A stretch of 64,000 nucleotides of DNA from positions 1 to 64,000 of IMG/VR virus record IMGVR_UViG_3300042935_001018; one strand, given 5' to 3'. The DNA is from a virus. Numbering within the stretch: position 1 is the stretch's first letter; each line of letters begins with the position of its first letter. This document shows, in pieces, positions 6,130 to 14,395 of the stretch. The position numbers were made by a program, and so were the translations under genes. The notes beneath the pieces were generated by a model. It ran no database searches. It was not told where the DNA came from and worked only from the letters and a program-made list of their open reading frames with translations.

Positions 6130-6573
6130 TTACCGGACCCTGCTGTTCCACTTTGGACTGTATTTGTTAATCAAAGCGTATTCCAAGCTCCTGCTTAGTG
6201 AGAGAATAACACCATGCCAGAATAATTTATCCCCCTTTGTGGAATATATCTCAAGCATGTGATCGTTCTCAATCATCTTCTTAAAGATCTTCTTGTTAGT
6301 TCCGCCCATCTTTGCAAAGCGGCCTTTGTCGTATCCTTCAAAGCGTTGCTGTAGAGAGTTAGCTGTATACCCGATGTAAAGAATCTCTTCTCCATCGCAC
6401 ATCATATACACTACATCTTCTTCTTTGGCTAGGTCTGGGTTGAAGTTAAAGATAAGTCTTTTACTTGGGTTAACCTTTCTACCTCTCTTACCTTCTTCAC
6501 CACCCTTCATCCCGGTAGCCATCGTGCCTACCAGTTTAAACTTCTGATCGATAATTGCTTTAATCTTAGACAT
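6130..6573 (-). CDS. GIY-YIG endonuclease-like protein (147 aa)
   Basis: The core VVYMMCDGEEILYIGYT, then SLQQRFEGYDKGRF, fits the GIY-YIG pattern (Y-x-n-YIGxT, Arg about 10 residues on). The C-terminal SLEYALINKYSPKWN gives the expected Glu and Asn. The N-terminal 45 residues are basic (GGEEGKRGRKVNPSKR) and may bind DNA. Starts at 6573 or 6579 overlap the upstream 54-aa gene by 8-14 bp; 6606 is also open. Probably a stand-alone homing-type nuclease. Confidence 0.7.
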   Translation of the reverse strand: MSKIKAIIDQKFKLVGTMATGMKGGEEGKRGRKVNPSKRLIFNFNPDLAKEEDVVYMMCDGEEILYIGYTANSLQQRFEGYDKGRFAKMGGTNKKIFKKMIENDHMLEIYSTKGDKLFWHGVILSLSRSLEYALINKYSPKWNSRVR

Positions 6574-6730
6574 GCTCATAGAATCTTTCAACAACACCGA
6601 ACGCATAACCTTTCTTACACAACCTCACAGCGTACGCCATTTGAGAAGTCTTGTGAACTACCTCCCACAGCTGCCCGTCTCTTTCGAAACGGACAGGTGG
6701 GGTAGCTTTCTTATCTCTGATCTTACGCAT
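6566..6730 (-). CDS. Small hypothetical protein (54 aa)
   Basis: Starts at 6730, overlapping the end of the DUF932 gene by 8 bp. Basic N-terminus (MRKIRDKKATPPVRFERDG), then WEVVHKTSQMAYAVRLCKKG, which looks like a small helical or beta domain. No family recognised. Confidence 0.5.
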   Translation of the reverse strand: MRKIRDKKATPPVRFERDGQLWEVVHKTSQMAYAVRLCKKGYAFGVVERFYEHV

Positions 6731-7544
6731 ACTGCAGAGCAAGTTCGAATAGGTCTTGATTGATCTTCAAGTCTTTCTCGAATGAACGAATCTTACGTAC
6801 CTGGCGTACCTTAGCTCCATTCAATGCTCCTTTGAAGCCTCCTTGGGTGATAGCTTCCTGTACTCGGTTGAAAGTCAACCACAAATCATTTCCTTCGTCT
6901 TGCTTACGGCGGCTAGAAAGAATACCTTCCAACACCTCATCTTCTACTTTAACCTCATCGGTTAGTTCGATACCACGACGTAGTAGGTAAGCCTTCAAAG
7001 CAAAGTCTTTCTGCTGCTCTTCCGTCATCACAACCTCTTTCATCTTGTTGATAACCTCAACCTTCTTAGGTAGCTCCTGCACTGCAGTCTCAATAAGCTT
7101 CTGCAGATCCTCAAACGAGTAACCCATGTGGCGGATCTTAAAGTTAGCAAACTGCTCATCAGCTACTACCAATCCATTGCTGCACACCAGACGATACAGC
7201 CCCATCATAAACTTGAATGATTGAGTACCATCGTGAGAGTTAGTCAGAATGATCTGAGGAAATACATCATCACCTTCTGCACCTTTGATAAGGAGGTTAG
7301 GGTTCTGAAACTTAATCATGTGCTTAGAGAAGATAGAAGTCTTACCTGCACGACCTCGGCGTTGAGCAGCTTGAACTGGCTCCCATCCCATCGTCGTTAA
7401 GTCTTCAATTACTCGGCTAGTAGGTACGTGAACGTACTTGTCTGATACCTGTCGAGTAGGCTTGTCGATGAAGGCAAAAGGAACTACCTTCTTCAACTCT
7501 TCGATTGTCATTACGCGGTCTGCATTGCTGTTTGAAATCATCAT
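6723..7544 (-). CDS. DUF932 phage/plasmid-like protein
   Basis: About 273 aa, close to the usual length. Family features are visible: VPTSRVIEDLTTMGWEPVQA near the N-terminus, then FKFMMGLYRLVCSNGLVV, and WLTFNRVQEAITQGG near the C-terminus. DUF932 proteins are common in phages and plasmids, with no settled role. Start set at 7544, after the ATGGTT leader; the upstream ATG two codons earlier is inside that leader. Confidence 0.85.
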   Translation of the reverse strand: MMISNSNADRVMTIEELKKVVPFAFIDKPTRQVSDKYVHVPTSRVIEDLTTMGWEPVQAAQRRGRAGKTSIFSKHMIKFQNPNLLIKGAEGDDVFPQIILTNSHDGTQSFKFMMGLYRLVCSNGLVVADEQFANFKIRHMGYSFEDLQKLIETAVQELPKKVEVINKMKEVVMTEEQQKDFALKAYLLRRGIELTDEVKVEDEVLEGILSSRRKQDEGNDLWLTFNRVQEAITQGGFKGALNGAKVRQVRKIRSFEKDLKINQDLFELALQYA

Positions 7545-7568
7545 AACCATTTTGTTTTTAATTATACT

Positions 7569-7599
7569 TAAAGATAGGAACTAACTTCGTTGGTTCCAA
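7569..7599 (-). promoter_or_regulatory. Class I promoter
   Basis: Minus strand TTG (7599-7597), 20 bp, TATCTTTA (7576-7569). GTTGG-AA-CCAAC forms a short inverted repeat over the -33 element. Confidence 0.75.
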
Positions 7600-7604
7600 C
7601 TCTT

Positions 7605-7838
7605 CTAAGTAATAATTCCTAACTTTTTTGCAGTAAGATATCCTACCACCTTACCTTCATCAGTCATGTACTGGTGTTTGGTCTTAGGTAGTCCTTTATT
7701 CTTCTCTTCTAACTCTTCATAGAGACTCTTATGACCCTTACTGTAAGAGGTTTCAGATGTTATAACCCTTCCATTTTCAGACATAAAGTACCTAATGGTA
7801 GTTCCGTCTGAGTGAGTCTTAGATAAGATCTCTTGCAT
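7605..7838 (-). CDS. Hypothetical protein (77 aa)
   Basis: Overlaps the upstream gene by 20 bp. Begins MQEILSKTHSDGTTIRYFMS and has a beta-rich start followed by a Lys-rich helix. No family recognised. Third gene of the unit starting at 8399. Confidence 0.5.
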   Translation of the reverse strand: MQEILSKTHSDGTTIRYFMSENGRVITSETSYSKGHKSLYEELEEKNKGLPKTKHQYMTDEGKVVGYLTAKKLGIIT

Positions 7839-8127
7839 CTGAAATCTGTTTGATTAACTGATAGGTATCGATTGCATCATCGTACATCTCTTTCTGCTCA
7901 TAGATCTCCAGGCATTTAGATAATGCTTGAGGCCACTCCATAGACGGAAGGCTGATATCAAATGCAGTATCTCCTCCTTCAAAGCTAACTTCAAATAGGT
8001 CGGCATGCCTCTTCTTAGCTTGCACAGCCAGTCGAATACCCTCAGTGATTGCTTCTGTTACTTTGAGATTCTCTCCGGTAAAGAAAGCATCAAACTCTTG
8101 CGGAGATTCAAATACAAATTGTTTCAT
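7819..8127 (-). CDS. Hypothetical phage protein (102 aa)
   Basis: ATGA overlap with the upstream gene. Two-part layout: MKQFVFESPQEFDAFFTGE, then VSFEGGDTAFDISLPSMEW and a helical ending (CLEIYEQKEMYDDAIDTYQ). It resembles small conserved phage proteins, but I cannot name a family. Confidence 0.55.
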   Translation of the reverse strand: MKQFVFESPQEFDAFFTGENLKVTEAITEGIRLAVQAKKRHADLFEVSFEGGDTAFDISLPSMEWPQALSKCLEIYEQKEMYDDAIDTYQLIKQISDARDLI

Positions 8128-8399
8128 AGCTGTCGGGTAGTATAGTTATTCTGCTTGGTAGCTTGCTTATTAGAGCCGTAGTAATATACCGGTCCTTCGT
8201 ATACATAGGTATGCATAGGTACCCAGGGGTTACCTCGTTCAGTAAACTGAGGCTCGGTAATGCGGCGAGGTCCGTCGTAAGCACGGAAAGTAGCAGCAGT
8301 AACTCGGTACCAGGTTTCGTTATGAAGTTGAATCTCTAATACACCTGCGGTATTGAAGTCAAATCTGATCTTCTCCGTCTGTCCTCTCTTCTCGCTCAT
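8124..8399 (-). CDS. Hypothetical protein (91 aa)
   Basis: Start at 8399 (MSEKRGQTEKIRFDF) after AAGGTT. Beta-rich and Tyr-rich (YVYEGPVYYYGSNKQ). It has its own promoter at 8424-8454, which lies inside the upstream gene, so it can be expressed both ways. Confidence 0.6.
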   Translation of the reverse strand: MSEKRGQTEKIRFDFNTAGVLEIQLHNETWYRVTAATFRAYDGPRRITEPQFTERGNPWVPMHTYVYEGPVYYYGSNKQATKQNNYTTRQL

Positions 8400-8580
8400 A
8401 ACCTTTATTTGTTTCTTCTTCACTAAAGATAGTAAAGATGTCTCGATTGAGCAACTTTTCCGACAGCTTTTTATTTTTTTGGTCCTGTTCAAGAAGTTTA
8501 TCAGCGTGCTTCTTTAGTAGGAACTGTTTATTCTTCTCTGAATCTAGCTGAGGTCTTTGTCGCTTCTTAGGTACTTTCAT
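8359..8580 (-). CDS. Lys/Glu-rich protein overlapping the next promoter (73 aa)
   Basis: ATGA overlap with the HNH gene. Basic helical start (MKVPKKRQRPQLDSEKNK), then a coiled-coil-like stretch. Its last third is encoded by promoter 8424-8454 and by the first codons of the gene starting at 8399 in another frame. The C-terminal part may therefore be fortuitous. Confidence 0.45.
   Translation of the reverse strand: MKVPKKRQRPQLDSEKNKQFLLKKHADKLLEQDQKNKKLSEKLLNRDIFTIFSEEETNKGYEREERTDGEDQI
8424..8454 (-). promoter_or_regulatory. Class I promoter inside a coding frame
   Basis: Minus strand TTG (8454-8452), 20 bp, TATCTTTA (8431-8424). It overlaps the reading frame 8359-8580. Confidence 0.7.
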
Positions 8581-9224
8581 TGCCGAGATATAAATTCCTC
8601 ACCAGGTTTTTTATTATCTTCCCACAGTCCTAACTCCTTTAGGTGATCGATATGTGCTTGATCGATCTCCCAATCATAGTCTTTTACTTGCAGCTCTACA
8701 TAATCCTCCATCTGTTCTACCTGATCATCGGAAATAGGAGAAGCAGCATAGAGAAAGGAGCAGTTATAACAAAGTAGCTCGATGTTATCTCGATGGTAGT
8801 TATGTTTATTCTTATCTTTGAAAGTAAGAATGAGAGGTACTTTACCGTCAAGCAATCTAGCTTCTCCAAAGTCACATCTATTACACTGCTCGGCTAGGTA
8901 CCCTTCTGAAATTAGAGCTGCCTTGATCTTAGCTGGCTTAAAATGTTCTACTGGGAACGTTCCGTCTAAGATCTCTTTCAAAGGAGCTTGTTTAGCTCTT
9001 CCTGTTAGAAACTTGGGAACTCCTTTACCGGCTTGATTGAGATGTGTCTCAAAAAGCGTCCTTCCATCTTCTGCCTTGAAGAGGTTGGCGTACTTTTTGT
9101 AATGAGGAAAGGAGCAGTGAAGGTATCGAGCGGCAGCCTTATTGGATTTAGTCATCCGGATTGCACGCTCGATATCCTCTCTGAGGAGTATCTTACTCGG
9201 TCTCCCTCTCTTTCTTTCCTCCAC
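8577..9224 (-). CDS. HNH endonuclease-like protein with N-terminal HTH (215 aa)
   Basis: The first 60 residues (MEERKRGRPSKILLRED, then NKAAARYLHCSFPHYKKYA) look like a helix-turn-helix with an AT-hook-like GRPSK. Residues about 110-165 hold CNRCDF, then DKNKHNYHRDNIELLCYNC, the zinc/HNH arrangement of phage HNH nucleases. The usual final His after the last CxxC is replaced by Ser-Phe. It may be a homing endonuclease or an inactive DNA-binding derivative. Confidence 0.7.
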   Translation of the reverse strand: MEERKRGRPSKILLREDIERAIRMTKSNKAAARYLHCSFPHYKKYANLFKAEDGRTLFETHLNQAGKGVPKFLTGRAKQAPLKEILDGTFPVEHFKPAKIKAALISEGYLAEQCNRCDFGEARLLDGKVPLILTFKDKNKHNYHRDNIELLCYNCSFLYAASPISDDQVEQMEDYVELQVKDYDWEIDQAHIDHLKELGLWEDNKKPGEEFISRQ

Positions 9225-9616
9225 TATTCTTCCTCCTCTTCTTCTTCTGAGTCTTCAATTACTTCATCTGGATCTTCTAGAAGTTTTACATCTTCTTCAT
9301 CATCCAAAAACTTCTCTGCTTTCTCTTTCAATGCACGAGTATCATCAGCAACCAGAGTTTGATCGTAGTTTTGAATCTCAGGCATCTCTTCTGCTAGACG
9401 ATCCACACCTAACTCTATAGCTACTACCTTGCGGTAGGTTTCTTCGTCAAGAATTTCAATCTCATTGTAAGTATGATCTCCTTCTCCTAAAGTGAGAATA
9501 CGACCTCGTTTCGCTCCTACAGTAGAGTGATTAATACAAGTCTTAGTTTCAGGCAGAGCCTTAACACGCAAGGGATTAATCTCATCCCCACACACAGTAC
9601 AGAACCTTTTATCCAT
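9224..9616 (-). CDS. DksA/TraR-like zinc finger protein with acidic tail (130 aa)
   Basis: CTVCGDEINPLRVKALPET with a following CINH matches the DksA/TraR zinc finger (C-x2-C, R-x-KALP-x-T-x-x-C), but the fourth ligand is His. The last 35 residues are almost all acidic. DksA-type proteins modulate RNA polymerase. Here the usual coiled coil is absent, so the role is open. Own promoter 9634-9664. Confidence 0.65.
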   Translation of the reverse strand: MDKRFCTVCGDEINPLRVKALPETKTCINHSTVGAKRGRILTLGEGDHTYNEIEILDEETYRKVVAIELGVDRLAEEMPEIQNYDQTLVADDTRALKEKAEKFLDDEEDVKLLEDPDEVIEDSEEEEEEE

Positions 9617-9633
9617 GTTTTTATTTATTTACC

Positions 9634-9664
9634 TAAAGATAGCAAGAAGTTGGTTAGGATCCAA
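9634..9664 (-). promoter_or_regulatory. Class I promoter
   Basis: Minus strand TTG (9664-9662), 20 bp, TATCTTTA (9641-9634). AAGTTGG...CCAACTT forms an inverted repeat across the -33 element. Confidence 0.75.
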
Positions 9665-9667
9665 CTT

Positions 9668-10072
9668 TTATTTAAATTTCTGAATAGCTTCCCAAACATC
9701 TTCTGGGGTGCGGAATGCAATCTTCTGCTCTTTTTTACCAACAGTTACTGAGATGCATCCATCCCATTCTTCTTTTTCGTTGTAGTCGATTTCATTCAAG
9801 TACAGCTCGATTAGAAAAACTTGTTCCCTGTTAAAGGTCATTCTCATTAAGTTGTGGATAACTCTAAAGAACTTATCTTCGTAAGCTGCAATATCCATTC
9901 CAATTTCGGAAGCTACAAAGTCTGTTCGATCGTCGATTTCTTTTAACAGCTTAAGTATTTCTATAAATAATTCTTTATGCATAGCTTCTTTATTTCGAGG
10001 TACCTCTTTTATTCGGTACTTCAAAGGTAACTGTTCTTTTAGTATTCGTCTAAGTATTTCCTTAGGATTCAT
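9668..10072 (-). CDS. Hypothetical protein (134 aa)
   Basis: Start overlaps the stop of the 51-aa gene in ATGA. Basic helical N-terminus, acidic middle, and a small beta unit near the end (CISVTVGKKEQKIAFRT). No family recognised. Confidence 0.6.
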   Translation of the reverse strand: MNPKEILRRILKEQLPLKYRIKEVPRNKEAMHKELFIEILKLLKEIDDRTDFVASEIGMDIAAYEDKFFRVIHNLMRMTFNREQVFLIELYLNEIDYNEKEEWDGCISVTVGKKEQKIAFRTPEDVWEAIQKFK

Positions 10073-10224
10073 CTAGTGACTTTAAATAGGCTTAAGAAGC
10101 TCTTAAGCGGTAAATGTTTTCTTTCTGCAAAGTACCTAGCAGCAGCAAGGCGGTTAAATGTAAAAGTAGATCCAATAGCCTCCTGGCTACTATCTGTTCG
10201 ACTGTAGAAAGAGAATCTTTTCAT
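10069..10224 (-). CDS. Small conserved-looking phage protein (51 aa)
   Basis: Begins MKRFSFYSRTDSSQEAIG and contains RLAAARYFAERKHLPLKSF, a composition that recalls short conserved proteins of marine T4-like phages. That is a memory of pattern, not a search. Coupled by ATGA to the 134-aa gene. Confidence 0.55.
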   Translation of the reverse strand: MKRFSFYSRTDSSQEAIGSTFTFNRLAAARYFAERKHLPLKSFLSLFKVTR

Positions 10225-10238
10225 AAAAGTAAGTTAGG

Positions 10239-10580
10239 TTAAGCTCCAGTTCCTAATGCTTGACGGATAATTTTATCTACATATTCGATGTAGATGAAGA
10301 AGCCTACGATTGATTTGTCTTTAAGCTCTCTGTCTCTCTCTACTTGCATACCGTACTGCTTAAGACCTGTATCAAGCTTTTCAGCTAATGCCATTGCAAT
10401 TTCATTCTGCTCGGTAGGATTGATAGGAGACATATCAGCAGGAATGAATTGTACTTTGATTCCTTTTTTGTTTGGATCTTCGTTAACACCCACCTTAAGT
10501 ACAAACTGCTTACCCTTAAAGTTTACTTTAGTGGCTTCAGCAATTACGTTTTGGATTTCTTTTAAGAGTAGCTCTTTCAT
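10239..10580 (-). CDS. Hypothetical phage protein (113 aa)
   Basis: Regular alpha/beta sequence: helix (KELLLKEIQNVIAEA), strands (FVLKVGVNEDPNKKGIKVQF), helix, strands (SIVGFFIYIEYVDKII). No family recognised. The ATG lies only four bases after TATATTTA, so the mRNA may be nearly leaderless. Confidence 0.6.
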   Translation of the reverse strand: MKELLLKEIQNVIAEATKVNFKGKQFVLKVGVNEDPNKKGIKVQFIPADMSPINPTEQNEIAMALAEKLDTGLKQYGMQVERDRELKDKSIVGFFIYIEYVDKIIRQALGTGA

Positions 10581-10584
10581 GCTT

Positions 10585-10615
10585 TAAATATAAGAAGAAG
10601 TTAGTTTCGATCCAA
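10585..10615 (-). promoter_or_regulatory. Class I promoter, leaderless start
   Basis: Minus strand TTG (10615-10613), 20 bp, TATATTTA (10592-10585), then AAGC and the ATG at 10580. The -33 part lies inside the end of the upstream 44-aa gene. Confidence 0.7.
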
Positions 10616-10735
10616 CTGATCGTCGTCCTTTTTATAAATAGGACCTACTTTTTTCTTCTTATTTGTCTTGATCGGCTGGTAAGGACGTGCTTCTTCCTGG
10701 TAGCGGTCTAGATCTTGCAAATGAATCTTGCCCAT
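10601..10735 (-). CDS. Small basic hypothetical protein (44 aa)
   Basis: Begins MGKIHLQDLDRYQEEARPYQ, with a KTNKKKK patch and an acidic DDD near the end. It follows the glycosyltransferase gene at 10740 by a few bases. No family recognised. Confidence 0.5.
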   Translation of the reverse strand: MGKIHLQDLDRYQEEARPYQPIKTNKKKKVGPIYKKDDDQLDRN

Positions 10736-10739
10736 TTGT

Positions 10740-11918
10740 CTATAAGTTAATTAAACTATTCTGATATTCGTTCATCTTACTAATTTCTAAAGACATACTA
10801 CTTACGGTATATGTACCTGGGTTTCCATTCATTTGGATAATCTCCGGTAACTGTTGCAGTACTTGAAAGTCATATTCAGTAAAAGTATTTTTATCCACAG
10901 TTAGTATGATTTCATTTTGTAAGGTATCGAACGGAGTTGTTTTGATTTTCTCTGCAAGATTATATTGAGTGTTATGCTGTTCTTTATCCAAGTAGTGAGT
11001 AGTTAGTACCTGCATCTCATCATCGATCAGAATTGTTGAACACCAGGGTTCAAGAAGCTCTAATAATTCACTGGTACAATTTGTGACTTTAATACCAATG
11101 TCGTACTTAGGAGATACAATTGGTTTCATCATACTATCATGTTTTACAAAATGTCCCCACTTCCGAATAAAATTACGAGTAGATCTCATATTTTGAGCTT
11201 CCCACTCGCTACTATTTTTACCTGGAGTTGTCAAGGTAGGATTAAACCTAGACCCTCTGCAGGTCATATGGTATACGTGTCCTTCCCAAGTCTGCACAAA
11301 TTTAACTCCGTCTAGGTGAAAGCGGTTAAAAATATCGGAGTCTTCTTTTGATTGCGGAGCATATAAAGGGTCGTGTCCTCCAATCTTCTGGAAGTCTTTG
11401 CGGTAGAAAGCCCAGGGAGCAAAAACACCTTCTGTAGCTTGCTGCACCTCTAGCTTACTATACCAGTTTAAGAAAGCCTCTTCGTTAAACTCTTCAGGCT
11501 CAGTACCAAAGTTAGCTAAAACCTTTTCTGGTCCTGGAGGGTGTAGTGGTGGCTCAATTCGAGTTAGAGATACAATTACACCTGGCTTAATATGTTTCTC
11601 AATAGCAGAAATAGCACCTGGACATAAGTACATATCAGCATGGTAGATCATCGCTACATCTGCAGTTGCTACATTATTAATTAAACGGTCGTATAAAATA
11701 GTATGCCCTAATCTTTCCGGACCTTGGTTACGAATCCATTTAAAGTTAGGATCTTTTTTCTCCGTCTCTACACACCATGCCCACGTTCCGTCTGTACTAG
11801 CATCGTCAGCTACACAAATTTCAATCTCGTGCTCTCCTTGATTTTTTCTAATTGATTCATAAGACCACTTAAGGTACTTAAGATTATTACGGCTTGGCTG
11901 TATTAAGCTAATTTTCAT
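10740..11918 (-). CDS. Glycosyltransferase family 2 protein (392 aa)
   Basis: GT-A start ISLIQPSRNNLKYLKWSYES, then ICVADDASTDGTW (the nucleotide-sugar-binding Asp pair) and AMIYHADMYLCPGA (DxD-like). ATEGVFAPWAFYRKDFQKIGG is the acceptor-side segment seen in GT2 enzymes. The C-terminal 130 residues are extra. Overlaps the epimerase by 4 bp. The substrate cannot be told. It is the last gene of the 16 kb sugar block. Confidence 0.8.
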   Translation of the reverse strand: MKISLIQPSRNNLKYLKWSYESIRKNQGEHEIEICVADDASTDGTWAWCVETEKKDPNFKWIRNQGPERLGHTILYDRLINNVATADVAMIYHADMYLCPGAISAIEKHIKPGVIVSLTRIEPPLHPPGPEKVLANFGTEPEEFNEEAFLNWYSKLEVQQATEGVFAPWAFYRKDFQKIGGHDPLYAPQSKEDSDIFNRFHLDGVKFVQTWEGHVYHMTCRGSRFNPTLTTPGKNSSEWEAQNMRSTRNFIRKWGHFVKHDSMMKPIVSPKYDIGIKVTNCTSELLELLEPWCSTILIDDEMQVLTTHYLDKEQHNTQYNLAEKIKTTPFDTLQNEIILTVDKNTFTEYDFQVLQQLPEIIQMNGNPGTYTVSSMSLEISKMNEYQNSLINL

Positions 11919-12754
11919 TTAATAACTTCTTTTAGGTAATCTGTAAGGTTGCGGGTAGGTTTCCATCCTAGAACTTCTCTAGCAGTATTATCTGTATTCA
12001 GGGTAGTTAAGGCTTCGCCTGGGCGTGCTGGGAAATACTCGGCAGTCTGTTGGAACATTTGTAGTACTTCGTTTACAGAGTAATTTTTACCTCTTCCCAG
12101 CTCAAATTCGTATCCGTAAGTCTGCTTGTACATAACTAGTGTTAGAGCATCAACAATATCATCGACGTGTGTGAAGTCTCTGCGTTGTTCTCCATCGCCA
12201 TAAATTACGAACTTCTCTTGCTTGTACCAACTATTAATCCATCTACCAATTAAAGTTGTATAACCTCCTTCTGTTAATTGATTAGGTCCGTAAACGTTGT
12301 AAAACCTCGCAATTGAAGCTTTTAGTTGGTAGTGTTGCTGGTATAGTTTGATTATATCTTCTCCTAAATCTTTTGAAAAAGTGTAAGGATTTTTGTACCT
12401 TCCACTATGCTTAGAAGATGAACCTGCATACACAACGGGTACTCCTGATTTAGCACACCAATCTACTAACCTCATTGTACCTAGTGCATTAACTTCAAAA
12501 TAGTCTTGAGGCTTTTCAAATGAAGGTTGAATACGAGCAATGGCAGCCATATGGAAAACAAACTCAGGCTTGATCCAATCGTAGCTGGTGATATTTCTGA
12601 TATCATAGTTCAGGTACTCTGCTCCGTCTTGGTGATTGCTCTCCAGGCCAGTGCTGTAATTATCAATAGAAACTACTTCATGACCTTCTTCAAGAAGTCT
12701 CTTGATTAAATTTGTACCAACAAATCCTGCTCCTCCTGTTACTAAAACTTTCAT
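11915..12754 (-). CDS. NAD-dependent sugar epimerase/dehydratase (279 aa)
   Basis: Extended SDR: GGAGFVGTNL (GxxGxxG), D at the end of strand 2 (SIDNYSTG), HMAAIARI, AGSSSKH, the catalytic YTFSK, and RFYNVYGPNQ. Closest in style to UDP-glucose 4-epimerase/RfbB-type enzymes, though slightly short. Overlaps both neighbours by 1-4 bp, so it is co-translated with the glycosyltransferases. Confidence 0.85.
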   Translation of the reverse strand: MKVLVTGGAGFVGTNLIKRLLEEGHEVVSIDNYSTGLESNHQDGAEYLNYDIRNITSYDWIKPEFVFHMAAIARIQPSFEKPQDYFEVNALGTMRLVDWCAKSGVPVVYAGSSSKHSGRYKNPYTFSKDLGEDIIKLYQQHYQLKASIARFYNVYGPNQLTEGGYTTLIGRWINSWYKQEKFVIYGDGEQRRDFTHVDDIVDALTLVMYKQTYGYEFELGRGKNYSVNEVLQMFQQTAEYFPARPGEALTTLNTDNTAREVLGWKPTRNLTDYLKEVIK

Positions 12755-13686
12755 TACAATACTTCTTTAATAGATTCAAATACCTTAGAGTAATCTCGAT
12801 AACCTCTCTTAACTATTTCGTCTAAGGTATCAACTACAGGTACTACCTTTGCTTTAGATAATTTATTGAAGTAAGATTCTCCTTCAAAATAACCCGGTCT
12901 AATATCTTTAGAAGTGTTAACGTAAATAATAACAGGTTTGTTAAAGTAGCTGCAAAGTATGCTTGAGCCTCCACCCATAGATATAAATCCTTCGGCACTA
13001 GAGTATATTGCTAACTGAGCTTCATTGTATGTACCTCCTACCTGGTTAACAATATCATCGAATAGGTATACATTTTCAAAGTATTCAGTAAGCTGATAAT
13101 CAGTAATTACTCCTTGACCTTCTACATTAGCTAAGATATCTCTATTCTGTAGCTCATTAGGATCGGTAGCAAACTCTGTATTACGAGGTCGTTTATAGAT
13201 AATGTTATAACCTTTCTCAGTTAAAAGATTAAACATTATATACAGACTCTCTATATCAAAGTACCCAATAGGTGTCTGCCCGTGTTCTAAGTTAAACCTA
13301 TTTGAGATAATAACATAGTTACTCAAAGCAGGTGTATCTTTCTTGTAATACTTCTCAGCATAAGGAGGTGCTACCCATTGAGAGTAATCTAACCATCCGT
13401 TGGCTTGCTTCTGTTCTTCTTCAGTAAGTAGGCTATAGTCTTTCCCGAAAATAGCTAGAGCATTATGATGTATCCAGCTGTTAGGTAGATTCTGTACTCC
13501 GTTAGAGGAATTATCTACAGACCTAGTTGTATACTTCTCTTCTACTTCGTCACAAAACCAGTAGAAAGGTTTCATTCCTTTGCTTGTTATTACCTTAACA
13601 TACTCTCCTTGCTCTTTAAGCCAGTACGCATAAGGAGCTGCACATACAAGTTCATAGCCAAACTCTGGGTTTAGGTCAACTATCAT
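12754..13686 (-). CDS. Probable glycosyltransferase, GT-B like (310 aa)
   Basis: No clean family, but GFISMGGGSSILCSYFNKPVIIY near residue 240 resembles the donor-binding loop of GT-B enzymes. The N-terminal part (PEFGYELVCAAPYAYWLKEQG) looks Rossmann-like. Located between epimerase and reductase genes, so a role in glycan synthesis is inferred. Confidence 0.55.
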   Translation of the reverse strand: MIVDLNPEFGYELVCAAPYAYWLKEQGEYVKVITSKGMKPFYWFCDEVEEKYTTRSVDNSSNGVQNLPNSWIHHNALAIFGKDYSLLTEEEQKQANGWLDYSQWVAPPYAEKYYKKDTPALSNYVIISNRFNLEHGQTPIGYFDIESLYIMFNLLTEKGYNIIYKRPRNTEFATDPNELQNRDILANVEGQGVITDYQLTEYFENVYLFDDIVNQVGGTYNEAQLAIYSSAEGFISMGGGSSILCSYFNKPVIIYVNTSKDIRPGYFEGESYFNKLSKAKVVPVVDTLDEIVKRGYRDYSKVFESIKEVL

Positions 13687-14395
13687 AATAGTATTCTTTT
13701 AGCTCAATGAGCTGCTCTTTAATTGATTTTGTTTTTATCTCTCCTACGAGGCATTTATTTACTTCTACTGAAGAGTTTGGTACGATTTCAATATCTTTAC
13801 TAAATACTTCTTTAATCAAAGATAGTAAATCAAATTTAGAGAGGCAAGTACTTTCAATAGTATTTTCTACTTTGTAGCTATCCCAATCCTGCATTAGTTT
13901 ATAACATTGTTTAGCCCATTCTAAAGTTGTAATGCCGCTCCACATAGCTTTGGTGTAGCCTCCTACTGAGTTCTCGCTATTTAAAAACCATTCAAGTAAA
14001 CTAACTTTAGAGTCTAATTCAGGTCCTATGATAGATGTTTTGAGTATCTTAGTACGTGTTCCTTTTTCAATAATAAAGTCTCTAGCTTTTCTTTTAGATA
14101 CGCCGTAAACATCTTCGTCTACTTCACAATCAGTTCCAGGGTGTATAACTCTAGTATTTGCTAGAATATCTAACCAGGTAGGAAGATCTTCGTTGATAGA
14201 AAAGTCTTTAGTCCGTTGAGGAATAGCTCCAATACAGTTAATAATATACTCTCCTTTAAAGGAAGTTACTGCATCAGCAAAATCAGGAGTTAAGTAGCGG
14301 AAAGGAGTAACAGTAACTGTAACTCCATTATTAGAGAGGTACTCGGAAACCATATGTCCAAGCATGCCTTTATGCCCTAGCACTAAAACGTTCAT
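13676..14395 (-). CDS. RmlD-like dTDP-sugar reductase (239 aa)
   Basis: LGHKGMLGHMVSEYL is the RmlD-type GxxGxxG, followed by NCIGAIPQ and the catalytic YGVSKRKA. Shorter than typical RmlD (about 290 aa). Overlaps the neighbours by 4-11 bp. Likely reduces a 4-keto sugar made by the adjacent dehydratase, which is an inference from order. Confidence 0.75.
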   Translation of the reverse strand: MNVLVLGHKGMLGHMVSEYLSNNGVTVTVTPFRYLTPDFADAVTSFKGEYIINCIGAIPQRTKDFSINEDLPTWLDILANTRVIHPGTDCEVDEDVYGVSKRKARDFIIEKGTRTKILKTSIIGPELDSKVSLLEWFLNSENSVGGYTKAMWSGITTLEWAKQCYKLMQDWDSYKVENTIESTCLSKFDLLSLIKEVFSKDIEIVPNSSVEVNKCLVGEIKTKSIKEQLIELKEYYYDS

